Shown here one piece after another: positions 18,548-27,425 of a stretch of DNA of 64,000 nt. The notes beneath the pieces are model-generated. The model saw only the letters and a program-made list of their open reading frames with translations, was not told the DNA's origin and did not search any database. The DNA is from CAWDJT01 sp963828705 (GTDB lineage: Bacteria; Desulfobacterota; Syntrophobacteria; Syntrophobacterales; Syntrophobacteraceae). Positions within the stretch are counted from its first letter, which is position 1. Each line of letters begins with the position of its first letter. The translations under genes were made by a program, and so were the position numbers. The stretch spans positions 1 to 64,000 of the forward strand of contig CAWHGA010000049.1 in NCBI GenBank assembly GCA_963828705.1. The letters run 5' to 3'.

Positions 18548-19053
18548 CGGCCCCTCCTCGCCAGACCCGGTCTCGTAGACCGGCGGCTTCCTTCCATGTC
18601 CCACCTGCTGTTGACGGGCTTCCACCACCAAGGCTGGTTCGATGTTTGCAAATTATTTTAGTTGTTTATGTTGACTTTGGCAAGCAAAAGTTACGCCACT
18701 TCGCTTAACAACCTAAGATGCACCTTGATTTCCATAACTGGTGACCAAGCATCGAGCTTCCACCCACCGGTTGTCGCCTGACAAACAAGCCGGAAGCTTC
18801 TCGGCGAACATTCCATCTAATCCGACGGCTGCTTGGAATGGTCCAGGACACACGCCATCAGCCCGCAGCGTTTTCCGGATCACGCCCGACGCACCTCGAC
18901 CACTGCGAATCGAACTTGCCTTTCCCTGCGAATCAAGGGTATATGGCGGTGACAAGGGGCTGCATAGGCGTACCCCACAAGGTGGCGCTTCACGAGACTG
19001 AACGGAATTGATGGCACCTGCACAGATTACCGTGCAACCATGAGGAGACAAAC
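18548..19053. other. intergenic region, no supported gene
   Basis: The plus-strand frame 18741-19001 and the overlapping minus-strand frame 18713-19051 are both open but biased to Pro, Arg and Ser, and have no motif. The region just after 18640 is AT-rich and may hold the promoter of the small Cys-containing gene. GAGGAG at 19041-19046 is the ribosome binding site for the lipoprotein at 19054. Confidence 0.4.
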
Positions 19054-19668
19054 ATGGGTAGATGTGGCAAGGTTATCGGTGTTCTCTTGTGGCTGTTGTT
19101 GGCAGCTGGTTGTGCCAGCACCCAGCTGGAATCGCAATCCTTCGTCGATCAATCAGCTCCTTCCAAGACCCATAACCGTATTATGGTGATGGCCAAGGTG
19201 TCGGACTTCACCATGCGCACCCAGGCCGAACAGGCTCTGGTGGAACAGCTGACGCGCGGGTCTACTCAAGCCCTGGCTTCAGCCACACTCATCCTCCCCG
19301 ACCGCAAGTATAGCGAGGCGGAGATCAACGCTCTGATCAAACAGTATCAGGTCGATGCGGTGCTGATGGTGACTCTGACCGCCGAATACCAGCAGCAGAT
19401 TCAGACAGCCGGGGACCCCGGCTGCTTAACTGCCCTGGCCAGTGCCAATGCGGCCTTGATGGACAGCCGTGAATGTAACATCGACAACTTCGTCAACAGG
19501 CCAACGGTCGAGTTCCAATTCCGTTTCTACGATGTCGCCACCAACAAAACTGTCTGGCAGGCCGCATCTATCACTCAGGGCACTAATTTATCCGGCTTTC
19601 CCACCCTGGTCCGTTCCCTGGCCGAAACGACGGTTAAGAGGATGATTCGTGACGGCATATTACCGTAA
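19054..19668 (+). CDS. outer-membrane-type lipoprotein, unknown function
   Basis: A 204-residue protein with a lipoprotein signal (LLWLLLAAGCASTQ, lipid on Cys20). Residue 2 after the Cys is Ser, not Asp, so sorting to the outer membrane is expected. The start has GAGGAG upstream. The mature part has RIMVMAKVSDFTMRTQAEQAL and VDAVLMVTLTAEYQQ, followed by a strand-rich end (FQFRFYDVATNKTVWQA). This is the plan of periplasmic lipoproteins of the DUF4136/CsgG-like kind that read out as a nucleotide-type fold, but the family is uncertain. It is monocistronic and closed by the terminator at 19683. Confidence 0.7.
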   Translation: MGRCGKVIGVLLWLLLAAGCASTQLESQSFVDQSAPSKTHNRIMVMAKVSDFTMRTQAEQALVEQLTRGSTQALASATLILPDRKYSEAEINALIKQYQVDAVLMVTLTAEYQQQIQTAGDPGCLTALASANAALMDSRECNIDNFVNRPTVEFQFRFYDVATNKTVWQAASITQGTNLSGFPTLVRSLAETTVKRMIRDGILP

Positions 19669-19682
19669 TCACCAAAAACAAA

Positions 19683-19722
19683 CAGGCTGTTTCAGGGGCG
19701 ATGCATCCTCTGAAACAGCCTG
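19683..19722. terminator. bidirectional rho-independent terminator
   Basis: A perfect 13-bp stem, CAGGCTGTTTCAG with CTGAAACAGCCTG. It is T-rich on the plus side (CCTTTCTTTCC) and gives TTTGTTTTTGG on the minus side. It serves the converging lipoprotein and SPOR genes. Confidence 0.85.
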
Positions 19723-19749
19723 GGCCTTTCTTTCCTGGTTACGACCTGG

Positions 19750-20550
19750 TCAGGGCGCCACGCGAATCACCATGCCTTGAGCTTTCTCGCGTTTGTTGAA
19801 CTCTGCGGCAAACTTCTGAGCTTCTTCACGGCTCTTGAAAGACCCCACCACGATACGGTACCAACGACCACTATCCGGTTTGTCCAGGGATTCCATCTGA
19901 GAATCATAGCCTTTGGCGCGCAACTGCTTCAGCAACTTCTGGGCGTTGTCCTGACTGCGCAAAGACGCCACCAGCAAGGCGTGTGCTTCGTGGCCAGCAG
20001 TTAATGGCGCAGGGGTCGAATCTTCCTTCTTATCCGCTGGTCGTTCCCCTTTGGGCACCACTTTCTGGTTCGATCGCATCGTAGCATCAGTGTTTGATGG
20101 CTTGCCCCCCACCTTCTTGTTGGCCGGGACTTCCGCTTGAGACGGCGAGGCATTCCCTGCCGCTTCGGGTTTCTGGGTAAGAACCTTATTGTAGTCCAAT
20201 TCTTCAAGAAGTTTGTTGGGATCTTCGGCGTTGGCAACAGGAACCGGCACCCCCTTCGCCTCCTTCTGGGGTAAACCCATAAACCGCACCACTCGGCCAC
20301 GCAGGCTCTGATCGTCACTGTCAGCCAGCGGCAGGTCCCTTCCCACCAGGATGCCAAAAGCAAACATCCAGACCATAACCACTATCGCCCCACAGCCAAA
20401 CATCACCAACTGGAACAGACTCCAATCAAAACGATAACGCTTGGCGGATTTCCCGGTTCCGGAGGCGCCGGCGCGTTCCGGCTGCGAGTCGCGGTGGAGC
20501 GGCGGATTCGTCCTTCCAGCCGAACTTCGTGGCATCTTCGTGAGGCTCAT
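19750..20550 (-). CDS. SPOR-domain membrane protein
   Basis: A 266-residue bitopic protein. It has a basic cytoplasmic head, one transmembrane helix at about 46-70 (LVMFGCGAIVVMVWMFAFG), a Pro/Lys-rich linker, and a C-terminal SPOR domain (LLVASLRSQDNAQKLLKQL, WYRIVVGSFKSREEAQKFA). SPOR domains bind denuded glycan strands of septal peptidoglycan, so a role at division sites is likely. It follows argS by 66 bases in the same direction, a pairing often seen in Deltaproteobacteria. Confidence 0.85.
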   Translation of the reverse strand: MSLTKMPRSSAGRTNPPLHRDSQPERAGASGTGKSAKRYRFDWSLFQLVMFGCGAIVVMVWMFAFGILVGRDLPLADSDDQSLRGRVVRFMGLPQKEAKGVPVPVANAEDPNKLLEELDYNKVLTQKPEAAGNASPSQAEVPANKKVGGKPSNTDATMRSNQKVVPKGERPADKKEDSTPAPLTAGHEAHALLVASLRSQDNAQKLLKQLRAKGYDSQMESLDKPDSGRWYRIVVGSFKSREEAQKFAAEFNKREKAQGMVIRVAP

Positions 20551-20616
20551 GCCAAACTCCCCATCATGGGTGCCGAAAAACGATCTGCTGCTGGATATTG
20601 GACTTGATTGCCACCC

Positions 20617-22287
20617 CTACATCTTCTCGGGTGCACTCACACCCAAAAGATCCAGGGCATTGCGCAGCACCATCCGAGTCGTCGCAGCCAGGTAGAGTCT
20701 GGCCTGAGTGAGTTCGAGATCGTCGCCGATAATACGGTTCTGATTGTAGTAACTGTGGAACATCGAAACCAATTCGTTCAGATAGTAAGGGATGCGGTGC
20801 GGTTCCAGGAAGCGGGCGCTGTTGGCCAATACTTCCGGGTATTCGCCCAGCAGTTTCATGAGCGCCAGTTCCTGGGGTTCAGTCAGTCGATCCAGATGGC
20901 GAGAGGCGTCATCGCTGAGGACCAGACCCCGTTCCCCACCCACAGCAAACACGCTGCACAGCCGCGCGTGGGCGTACTGCACATAGAACACCGGGTTGTC
21001 ATTGCTCTGCAGTTTGGCAGTTTCCAGGTCGAAGTCGAGCTGGCTGTCGGACCGGCGGGTGAGAAAGATGAACCGGGCGGCATCTTTTCCGACTTCGTCC
21101 ACCACTTCTCGCAGAGTGACGAATTCCCCTGCCCGCGTGGACATGGCCACCGGTTTGCCACCACGCAGCAAATTGACCAGTTGCACCAGTATGATCTGGA
21201 GGTCCCCGGGTTCGCGCCCGAGGGCCTGGATGCCAGCCTGCATGCGCGGCACATAACCATGATGATCGGCACCCCAGATATCGATCACACGGTCAAAACC
21301 ACGATCATACTTGTTCCGGTGATAGGCCAGGTCGGAGGCAAAATAGGTGCTGATGCCATTGGCTCGGATCACCACCCGGTCCTTCTCGTCGCCCAGGGCA
21401 GTACTGCGGAACCACCGGGCCCCGTCCTGCTCGTAGACATGCCCACGAGTCGCCAGGTCATCAATGGTCTTGCGCACAACATCCTGGTCGTGGAGACTCT
21501 GTTCGCTGAACCAGACATCAAAGGTGATCCCAAAGTCCCGCAAGTCTTCACGGATACCACCCAGGATCCGATCCCCAGCATAACGGGTGAACGCCGGCAA
21601 GACCCCTTCCAGCGGGCTGTCGCGAAAGCGATCGCCCACTTCCTGACGATAGTCTCTGGCCAGGTCCATCATGTACTCACCCTGGTAGTGTCCATCCGGG
21701 AAGGGCAGGTCCTTGCCGAGAAGCTGCTGATAGCGGTAGTAGAGGCTCCGGCCCAGGGTGTCCATCTGGTTACCGGCATCGTTGATGTAGTATTCGCGTT
21801 CCACTGTATAGCCACAGGCATCCAGAATTCGGGCGACCACATCACCGGTGGCGGCCCCGCGGCCATGGCCGATATGGAGCGGACCGGTGGGGTTGGCGCT
21901 GACAAATTCCACCTGCACCCGCTGCCCTTGCCCAAAGGTTTGCCGCCCGTAGCCTTCAGCCAGGCGCATGATTTCCCTGAGGATCTCGATCCAGGCGGTA
22001 GGTTTGACGAAGAAATTGATGAAGCCCGGCCCGGCGATTTCGGCCTTTTCCAGAATCCCCTCAGGGTCGGCCAGGTTCTCGATGATCCGCTGTGCGATTT
22101 CGCGTGGGTTGCGCTTAAACACTCGAGTGAGCGCCATGGCCACATTGCTGGCATAATCCCCATGTTCGGCGATCTTAGGGATTTCCAATTCGACGGCAAA
22201 ATCGGCAGACGTTGGTGGTGAGTCGGCAAGCAATGAAGCGACGGCGTTGGTGAGCATTGCCTGGATGCGATGGCGAATGAGCGACAT
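20617..22287 (-). CDS. argS: arginyl-tRNA synthetase
   Basis: A class Ia synthetase of about 556 residues. FVSANPTGPLHIGHGRG carries the HIGH motif; the KMSKS region is degenerate (GKPVAMSTRAGEF), which is normal for ArgRS. The N-terminal tRNA-contact domain and the C-terminal DALRD anticodon-binding domain (ARLYLAATTRMVLRNALDLL) are complete. ATG 22287 (MSLIRHRIQ) is preferred to 22311 on family alignment, with GGAAGGA upstream. The gene is intact, unlike trpS and lysS in this window. Confidence 0.93.
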   Translation of the reverse strand: MSLIRHRIQAMLTNAVASLLADSPPTSADFAVELEIPKIAEHGDYASNVAMALTRVFKRNPREIAQRIIENLADPEGILEKAEIAGPGFINFFVKPTAWIEILREIMRLAEGYGRQTFGQGQRVQVEFVSANPTGPLHIGHGRGAATGDVVARILDACGYTVEREYYINDAGNQMDTLGRSLYYRYQQLLGKDLPFPDGHYQGEYMMDLARDYRQEVGDRFRDSPLEGVLPAFTRYAGDRILGGIREDLRDFGITFDVWFSEQSLHDQDVVRKTIDDLATRGHVYEQDGARWFRSTALGDEKDRVVIRANGISTYFASDLAYHRNKYDRGFDRVIDIWGADHHGYVPRMQAGIQALGREPGDLQIILVQLVNLLRGGKPVAMSTRAGEFVTLREVVDEVGKDAARFIFLTRRSDSQLDFDLETAKLQSNDNPVFYVQYAHARLCSVFAVGGERGLVLSDDASRHLDRLTEPQELALMKLLGEYPEVLANSARFLEPHRIPYYLNELVSMFHSYYNQNRIIGDDLELTQARLYLAATTRMVLRNALDLLGVSAPEKM

Positions 22288-22421
22288 GTTATGGAGGTTC
22301 CTTCCTGCCACAGAATCAATGACGGCCAGCTTCCCCCCACATTCTCATGGTGGCGGTGGCGGGTGAGACTGGTCCAGCCCTCCAGCGGGCCAGTCCCATA
22401 TAGCCGCTCAGTCCGCAGGGG

Positions 22422-23543
22422 TCAAGCAGTTGCGTGGTGAAAACGCTTGAAATGATGACGGCCAAAATTACAGAAAATCTCATAGCTGATGGTGCCGCAC
22501 CATTCGGCGATTTCCTCGGCGCTGATCCGTTCCTCACCCTGCGCCCCGAGAAGCACCACCTCAGCATCTTCCTGAGCATTCGGGATATGGGAGACATCAA
22601 CCGTGATCATGTTCATGGACACGCGCCCCACGACCGCTGCCCGCTGCCCGCCGACCAGCACCTGACCACGATTGGACAACAGCCGGCTGTAACCGTCGTC
22701 ATAGCCTACCGGAATGGTGGCGATGCGGCTCGGCCTGGGAACCACATAGGTCCGCCCATAGCCGATGGTGTCCCCTGGCTGAACGTCCTTGATCTGAATG
22801 ATCCGCGATCTGAAACTCATGACCGGCAGCAGCGCCGCAGGACGCTGCAGCAATGCCGAGGGTGGCGATCCATAGAGCATCAGCCCGGGACGAACCAACT
22901 GCAGATGGGCACCGGGGAGATCCAGCAACCCGGCGCTGTTGGAAATGTGGGCATAGCGCACCGGCCGGCGTCGGTCATGGAGCCACTGCAGCACCTGGCG
23001 AAACCGTTCCAGTTGCCGTTCGCTGAAAGACTTGTCGGCTTCATCGGCCACGGCGAAATGCGACAGCACCCCTTCGAGTTCGACACCCGGCAAATCCAGG
23101 AATTCATCCAGGAAAGCCGGAAGCCTCTCCCAAGGAACACCCAGCCTTCCCATGCCGGTATCAACTTTGACATGAACCCGGGCTGGGCGCTGGGCGGTGC
23201 AGGCATGACGACTAAGGAGCCGAGCGTGATCCAGGCGGTACACCACCAGCCGCAAATCCTTACGGATGCACTCCTCCATGTCGGCTGGTTCAACCCCAAG
23301 AAGCACCAGTACCGGCAGATCAATGCCGTGATCGCGCAGTTCCATGGCCTCCCAGAATTTGCTCACCCCCAGGAATTCCACCCCGGCGATTGCCAGTTCC
23401 CGCGCCACCGGCACCATCCCATGACCGTAGGCATCAGATTTGACCACAGCCAATACCTGGGTTGCCCCGCTCAGTCGTGCCCTAGCCTGGGAATAATTGT
23501 GTCGCAACCCAGCCAGATCAATTTCCACCCAACTCAGGGGCAT
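22422..23543 (-). CDS. alr: alanine racemase
   Basis: A PLP enzyme that makes D-alanine for peptidoglycan. The PLP lysine is in AVVKSDAYGHG, the second catalytic residue in GDTIGYGRTYV, and RVSMNMITVDVS is the third signature. ATG 23543 (MPLSWVEIDLAGLRHN) is the family start; the upstream ATG 23573 adds an odd ten residues. The length of 373 residues is normal. The gene lies just upstream of argS on the same strand and faces the divergent queA gene. Confidence 0.93.
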   Translation of the reverse strand: MPLSWVEIDLAGLRHNYSQARARLSGATQVLAVVKSDAYGHGMVPVARELAIAGVEFLGVSKFWEAMELRDHGIDLPVLVLLGVEPADMEECIRKDLRLVVYRLDHARLLSRHACTAQRPARVHVKVDTGMGRLGVPWERLPAFLDEFLDLPGVELEGVLSHFAVADEADKSFSERQLERFRQVLQWLHDRRRPVRYAHISNSAGLLDLPGAHLQLVRPGLMLYGSPPSALLQRPAALLPVMSFRSRIIQIKDVQPGDTIGYGRTYVVPRPSRIATIPVGYDDGYSRLLSNRGQVLVGGQRAAVVGRVSMNMITVDVSHIPNAQEDAEVVLLGAQGEERISAEEIAEWCGTISYEIFCNFGRHHFKRFHHATA

Positions 23544-23754
23544 TCTGGTATCCCTCCCCCAGCCAAAGCTCACCCTCTGCCCTCTCTTCTTCTCCCCGCC
23601 TTCCTGGTCCCGCCAAACTGCTCAGCAATCATGTTTCCTTTGCAAGCGGCCGGAAATATGGTAGGCGATTCCCGTACAAAAGCCAAGGGAAAGCAATCCT
23701 GTACTTCTCCTCGGTCAGATATCGCGGACTGGGTCTAGCGACGGCTAGGCTGGG

Positions 23755-25083
23755 ATGGATGAGAGGGAATCGGACATGGGCTATTTCTTGACCGTTTTGG
23801 GGTTGATATGCTTCTTTGAAGGGCTCCCCTATCTCGCCTTTCCGGAACAACTCAAGCGATGGTTACAGCAGGTTTGCCAGATGCCGGGGGTGCAGTTGCG
23901 TTTTCTCGGGGCGATACTCATGGTGACGGGGCGTCTCCTGGTTTACCTGGGTCGCGCGTCACGGAGTCTAGAGCGCGGCTCTGCAAGCAATAGCACGACG
24001 AGGAATGCGGCAGCATTTGCAATGAATATGTATAAATTGGATGACTACGACTACCAATTGCCCGCGGAGCTGATCGCCCAGGTCCCGGCCAATCGAAGAG
24101 ACCAGTCGCGGTTGCTGGTCCTGAATCGCCGTGACAAGTCTTTAAAGCATAACCGTTTTCAGGACTTCTGCGACCACCTGCAGCCTCGGGACGTGCTGGT
24201 GATCAACGACACCCGCGTGGTCCGTGCCCGTTTGACTGGGACCAAGGGTAGCGGCGGCCGTGTCGAACTACTCATCCTCGACCCCTACAAAGACCCGCAA
24301 TCTGCGGAACGCGACGGTTACACCTGCCTGGTCAAGGCTTCCAAGAAACCCCGGCCAGGAAGCCGAATCCACTTAGGCCAGGGCCTGGAAGCCAGCGTCC
24401 TTAGTCCGGTCACCAATGGCCAGGTGCAAATTCGTTTTCTGGGAGCCACCGTCCTGGCCGAAGTCTTTGAGCGTATCGGCAAGGTGCCCTTACCACCGTA
24501 TATCGAGCGCCACAGCGGAGAACCGGTAGCCGCCGATCTGTCCTCCTATCAGACAGTCTACGCTCAGAATCCGGGTGCCGTGGCGGCCCCCACTGCCGGG
24601 CTGCATTTCTCTCACGAGTTGTTGCATGATTTGGCGAACCAAGGGGTGGACATTGTCCGCATCACCTTGCACGTGGGCTACGGCACGTTTTCACCCATCC
24701 GCGTCAACGACATCCGCCGGCATGTCATGCATGCCGAATATGCGGAGATCAGCGCTCAAGCAGCCGATCGGCTGGAACAGGCACGCCGCGACGGCCATCG
24801 GCTGTTGGCGGTAGGCACTACCACCGTCCGGACTCTTGAGTGGGTCGCTCAGGAACGTGGCCGTCTGGAGCCCTTTAGTGGCCTGTGCCGCCATTACATC
24901 TATCCCGGCTATCAGTTTCGGGTCGTTCAGGCGATGTTGACCAACTTCCATCTTCCCAAGTCCAGCCTGCTCCTGCTGGTGGCAGCCTTCGCCGGTCGCG
25001 ACCAGATACTGGCCGCTTATCAGCAAGCCATCCGCAATCGGTATCGCTTCTTCAGCTATGGCGATGCCATGCTCATACTTTGA
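23755..25083 (+). CDS. queA: DUF2065 membrane domain fused in frame to QueA
   Basis: Residues 8-67 match a small DUF2065/YjeT-type membrane protein with two hydrophobic helices (FLTVLGLICFFEGLPYLAFP and LGAILMVTGRLLVYLG). A 24-residue linker follows. From Met92 (24028) runs a complete S-adenosylmethionine:tRNA ribosyltransferase-isomerase (YDYQLPAELIAQVP, DVLVINDTRVVRARL, AGLHFSH, LLLVAAFAG), the penultimate enzyme of queuosine synthesis. No good ribosome binding site precedes 24028, which supports a fusion, but an indel that removed the stop of a separate DUF2065 gene is equally possible. The ATG at 23776 is an alternative start. It is followed at once by tgt. Confidence 0.82.
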   Translation: MDERESDMGYFLTVLGLICFFEGLPYLAFPEQLKRWLQQVCQMPGVQLRFLGAILMVTGRLLVYLGRASRSLERGSASNSTTRNAAAFAMNMYKLDDYDYQLPAELIAQVPANRRDQSRLLVLNRRDKSLKHNRFQDFCDHLQPRDVLVINDTRVVRARLTGTKGSGGRVELLILDPYKDPQSAERDGYTCLVKASKKPRPGSRIHLGQGLEASVLSPVTNGQVQIRFLGATVLAEVFERIGKVPLPPYIERHSGEPVAADLSSYQTVYAQNPGAVAAPTAGLHFSHELLHDLANQGVDIVRITLHVGYGTFSPIRVNDIRRHVMHAEYAEISAQAADRLEQARRDGHRLLAVGTTTVRTLEWVAQERGRLEPFSGLCRHYIYPGYQFRVVQAMLTNFHLPKSSLLLLVAAFAGRDQILAAYQQAIRNRYRFFSYGDAMLIL

Positions 25084-25096
25084 AAGGAAACCTGCC

Positions 25097-26204
25097 GTGG
25101 ACCTCAGCTTTCAGGTGACGGCCACCGACCCCCAGTGTGGCGCCCGCCATGGCCGCCTCCAGACCTCCCACGGAGTGGTCGAAACCCCCGTCTTCATGCC
25201 CGTGGGGACCCAGGCCAGTGTTAAGAGTCTGTCACCTGATGAATTGGAACATCTAGGGGTAAGCATTCTTCTCGGCAACACTTATCATCTCTACCTGCGC
25301 CCCGGCGCTGAACTGGTAGCACGTTTAGGCGGGTTGCATGGTTTTATGGGCTGGCCGAGGGTCCATTCTGACCGACAGCGGCGGTTATCAGGTGTTCAGC
25401 CTGGCCCGGACGCGGCGCATCGAGGAACAAGGGGTGGTGTTTCAATCTCATTTGGACGGATCACGCCATCTGATCACCCCGGAAGATGCCGTGTGCATCC
25501 AGATGCAGTTGGGTGCAGACATTATCATGTGCTTCGATGAATGCACGCCCTTCCCGGCGGATTACCAATACGTCAAGGATTCCATGGAACGAACGGTCCG
25601 CTGGGCGCAACGCTGCCGGGAGGCTCATAGACGCCCCGACCAGGCGTTGTTCGGCATCATCCAGGGGGGTGTGCACCTCGATTTACGTCATCAATGCCTG
25701 GAGCAGCTCCAGGAAATCGGTTTCGATGGCTATGCCATCGGCAGCCTGGCAGTCGGCGAACCAAAATCGACCATGCTGGAAGTTCTCACTGACCTGACCG
25801 GACATCTTCCTGCCGGGCTGCCTCGCTATCTAATGGGTGTGGGCACCCCGGAAGACCTGGTGGAAGGCGTGATGATGGGAGTCGACATGTTCGACTGTGT
25901 CATGCCCACCCGCAATGCCCGCAACGGTATGCTCTTCACCCGCAACGGCCGCCTGCAAATCAAAAACGCCTGTCATGCGGCGGACCATCAGCCCATTGAA
26001 AGCGAATGCCAATGCTACACCTGTCAGCGGTTTTCGCGTGCCTATCTGCACCACTTGTTCCTGGCCCGGGAACTTCTGTCATATCGGCTCAACACCTTAC
26101 ACAATTTGCACTATTACCTGAATCTCATGACGCAGATGCGGGCCGCCATTGATCACGGTGAATTCCTCCAATGGCGCCGGGAATTCTATCTCGCCCGCCA
26201 GTAG
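25097..26204 (+). CDS. tgt: tRNA-guanine transglycosylase, frameshift near 25355
   Basis: The enzyme exchanges G34 for preQ1 in tRNAs with GUN anticodons. GTG 25097 has AAAGGAAA seven bases upstream. The N-terminal TPVFMPVGTQASVKSL and LLGNTYHLYLRPG are in one frame; after FMGW the frame changes at 25353-25357. Removing one C of GGCC restores RGSILTDSGGYQVFSL, with the catalytic Asp in LTDSGGYQ. GIIQGGVHLDLR, the second catalytic Asp in MGVDMFDCVMPTR and the zinc ligands CQCYTCQ...H complete the enzyme at about 369 residues. Its place after queA is typical. Confidence 0.92.
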
Positions 26205-26233
26205 CCGGAGTCCCTATCACCTGAGAATTGAAC

Positions 26234-26308
26234 GATGGGGAGATGGTGTCCTTCGAGATTGAGCAGAGCAACAAAGGGCCTCAAGCGGCGCATGTCAAGA
26301 AGGTGTGA
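26234..26308 (+). pseudogene. C-terminal fragment of a cold-shock protein
   Basis: DGEMVSFEIEQSNKGPQAAH followed by VKKV and a stop is the last third of a CspA-family protein (EG-x-x-VSFEIEQ-x-x-KGPQAANV in the family). An in-frame TGA at 26222 lies just upstream and the RNP1/RNP2 half is absent. The downstream terminator at 26336 probably belonged to this gene. Confidence 0.7.
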
Positions 26309-26335
26309 CGCTCCGCCACTCCTGCTGGATCAAGG

Positions 26336-26374
26336 GAACACTCCGGTTAGCCATTTCTGGGGTGTTCTTTTTTT
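26336..26374 (+). terminator. rho-independent terminator
   Basis: GAACACTCC pairs with GGGGTGTTC and is followed by seven T. It ends the queA-tgt transcript and the truncated cold-shock gene. Confidence 0.85.
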
Positions 26375-26429
26375 CCACTATCTATTATCATGGCGCTGAT
26401 AAATACCCTGTGGAGGTAGAAAGCCGATT

Positions 26430-26576
26430 ATGACAACTGAACGCTGTTTACATGGATTGCTAGCTGGTATGTGCGCGTTGTGCCTGCGACGTGAAAGGGA
26501 AATCAAAGAAGCTCTGAAGAAGAACGCAGTTGAAGAGCATCCCAACTCACCAACCTCGCCTAAGAGGAAACGATAG
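26430..26576 (+). CDS. 48-residue Cys/His protein, candidate zinc knuckle
   Basis: MTTERCLHGLLAGMCALCLR carries C-x-H and C-x-x-C spaced like a small zinc knuckle, then a basic, Lys/Arg/Glu-rich tail. GGAGG lies 13 bases upstream of the ATG, a little far. It lies after the terminator and 170 bases before the lipid cluster. The minus-strand frame over the same bases is a shadow. I do not know the family. Confidence 0.45.
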   Translation: MTTERCLHGLLAGMCALCLRREREIKEALKKNAVEEHPNSPTSPKRKR

Positions 26577-26747
26577 AGGTTGGTTGGGCCGTTTGCTTCC
26601 AACTCAAGCTGAGTGATTTCTCAACTCCTGGTGGCGGCTGTCGTTCCTGCTTGAACCCGGCGGTGCCTGGAGACGGGCGGGACTTCATGGTGGCGGTGAG
26701 GATTGCCTTCATAGGCATCACTCGGAGTGGTGTGCGGAATCGCTCAA

Positions 26748-27359
26748 ATGGCTGCCAGACAGATCATCCCTCCGCTGCAGGAATCCCTTAGCCGCCGTTT
26801 GCCTCTTGAGCACAGGCGTTTGGGGGACGACCTTGACGAGCAACTGGGAGAGTCCATGTTTCGAATGGATGAGGTGCTGGATCTGGCCATTCGGTTGGAG
26901 AAAAACGGGGCGAGTCGCTACCGCCATTGGCTCAGTTTGACCACAGAACCTCAGATCAGACTGACCCTCTCGTGGTTGGCCGACCAGGAGACACAGCACG
27001 CGGATTTCTTCACTCATCTGAAAGAGATCAATGTCGCCCGCAGCCAGGTCGAACCACCTGATGCACAGGCAGACCTTCATCTGGAAGATTTCCTTGGCAG
27101 CCGTACCCTGTCGCTTGACGACGTGGAAGTTCTCACTCTGGCAGATCCCGGCCAGGTATTCCAAACGGCTCTGGAGTTTGAGCGTGACACGATTCTTTTT
27201 TTCGACATGATCAAGGTCTTTATTACTGAGGAGTCGGCGCTGACGCAACTGGCGGCGGTCATCGAGGAGGAGCGGCGCCATATCGATCTTCTCGAGAGCC
27301 TGCTGGCAGAACGAGCTGCACCTGCGGCTATGCAGCCGGATTGTGCCGTTGCGCAGTAA
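26748..27359 (+). CDS. ferritin-like diiron protein (rubrerythrin fold)
   Basis: A 203-residue four-helix protein. The diiron ligands are visible as Glu in RLEKNGASRYRHW, E-x-x-H in ADQETQHADFF, Glu in LEFERDTILFFDM and E-x-x-H in IEEERRHIDLLE. There is no rubredoxin domain, so it is not a classical rubrerythrin. I chose ATG 26748; the frame opens at 26727. It is the first gene of the lipid cluster, only 66 bases before the enoyl reductase. That position permits a role as an oxidase, desaturase-like or peroxide-scavenging partner, but the fold alone cannot decide. Confidence 0.75.
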   Translation: MAARQIIPPLQESLSRRLPLEHRRLGDDLDEQLGESMFRMDEVLDLAIRLEKNGASRYRHWLSLTTEPQIRLTLSWLADQETQHADFFTHLKEINVARSQVEPPDAQADLHLEDFLGSRTLSLDDVEVLTLADPGQVFQTALEFERDTILFFDMIKVFITEESALTQLAAVIEEERRHIDLLESLLAERAAPAAMQPDCAVAQ

Positions 27360-27425
27360 CTCCAAACCAACCATAGCGTCGATGGCAGTTCTTAACCGAA
27401 GTAGCCTTGCGGCTGTTGGATAAAC

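Noticed and set aside
18741..19001. Open frames of 86-112 codons on both strands upstream of the lipoprotein
   Set aside because: No motif, no ribosome binding site, Pro/Arg/Ser-biased composition, and two opposite frames over the same bases.
20608..22221. 537-codon plus-strand frame opposite argS
   Set aside because: Antisense of a complete ArgRS with HIGH motif; the frame has no family signal.
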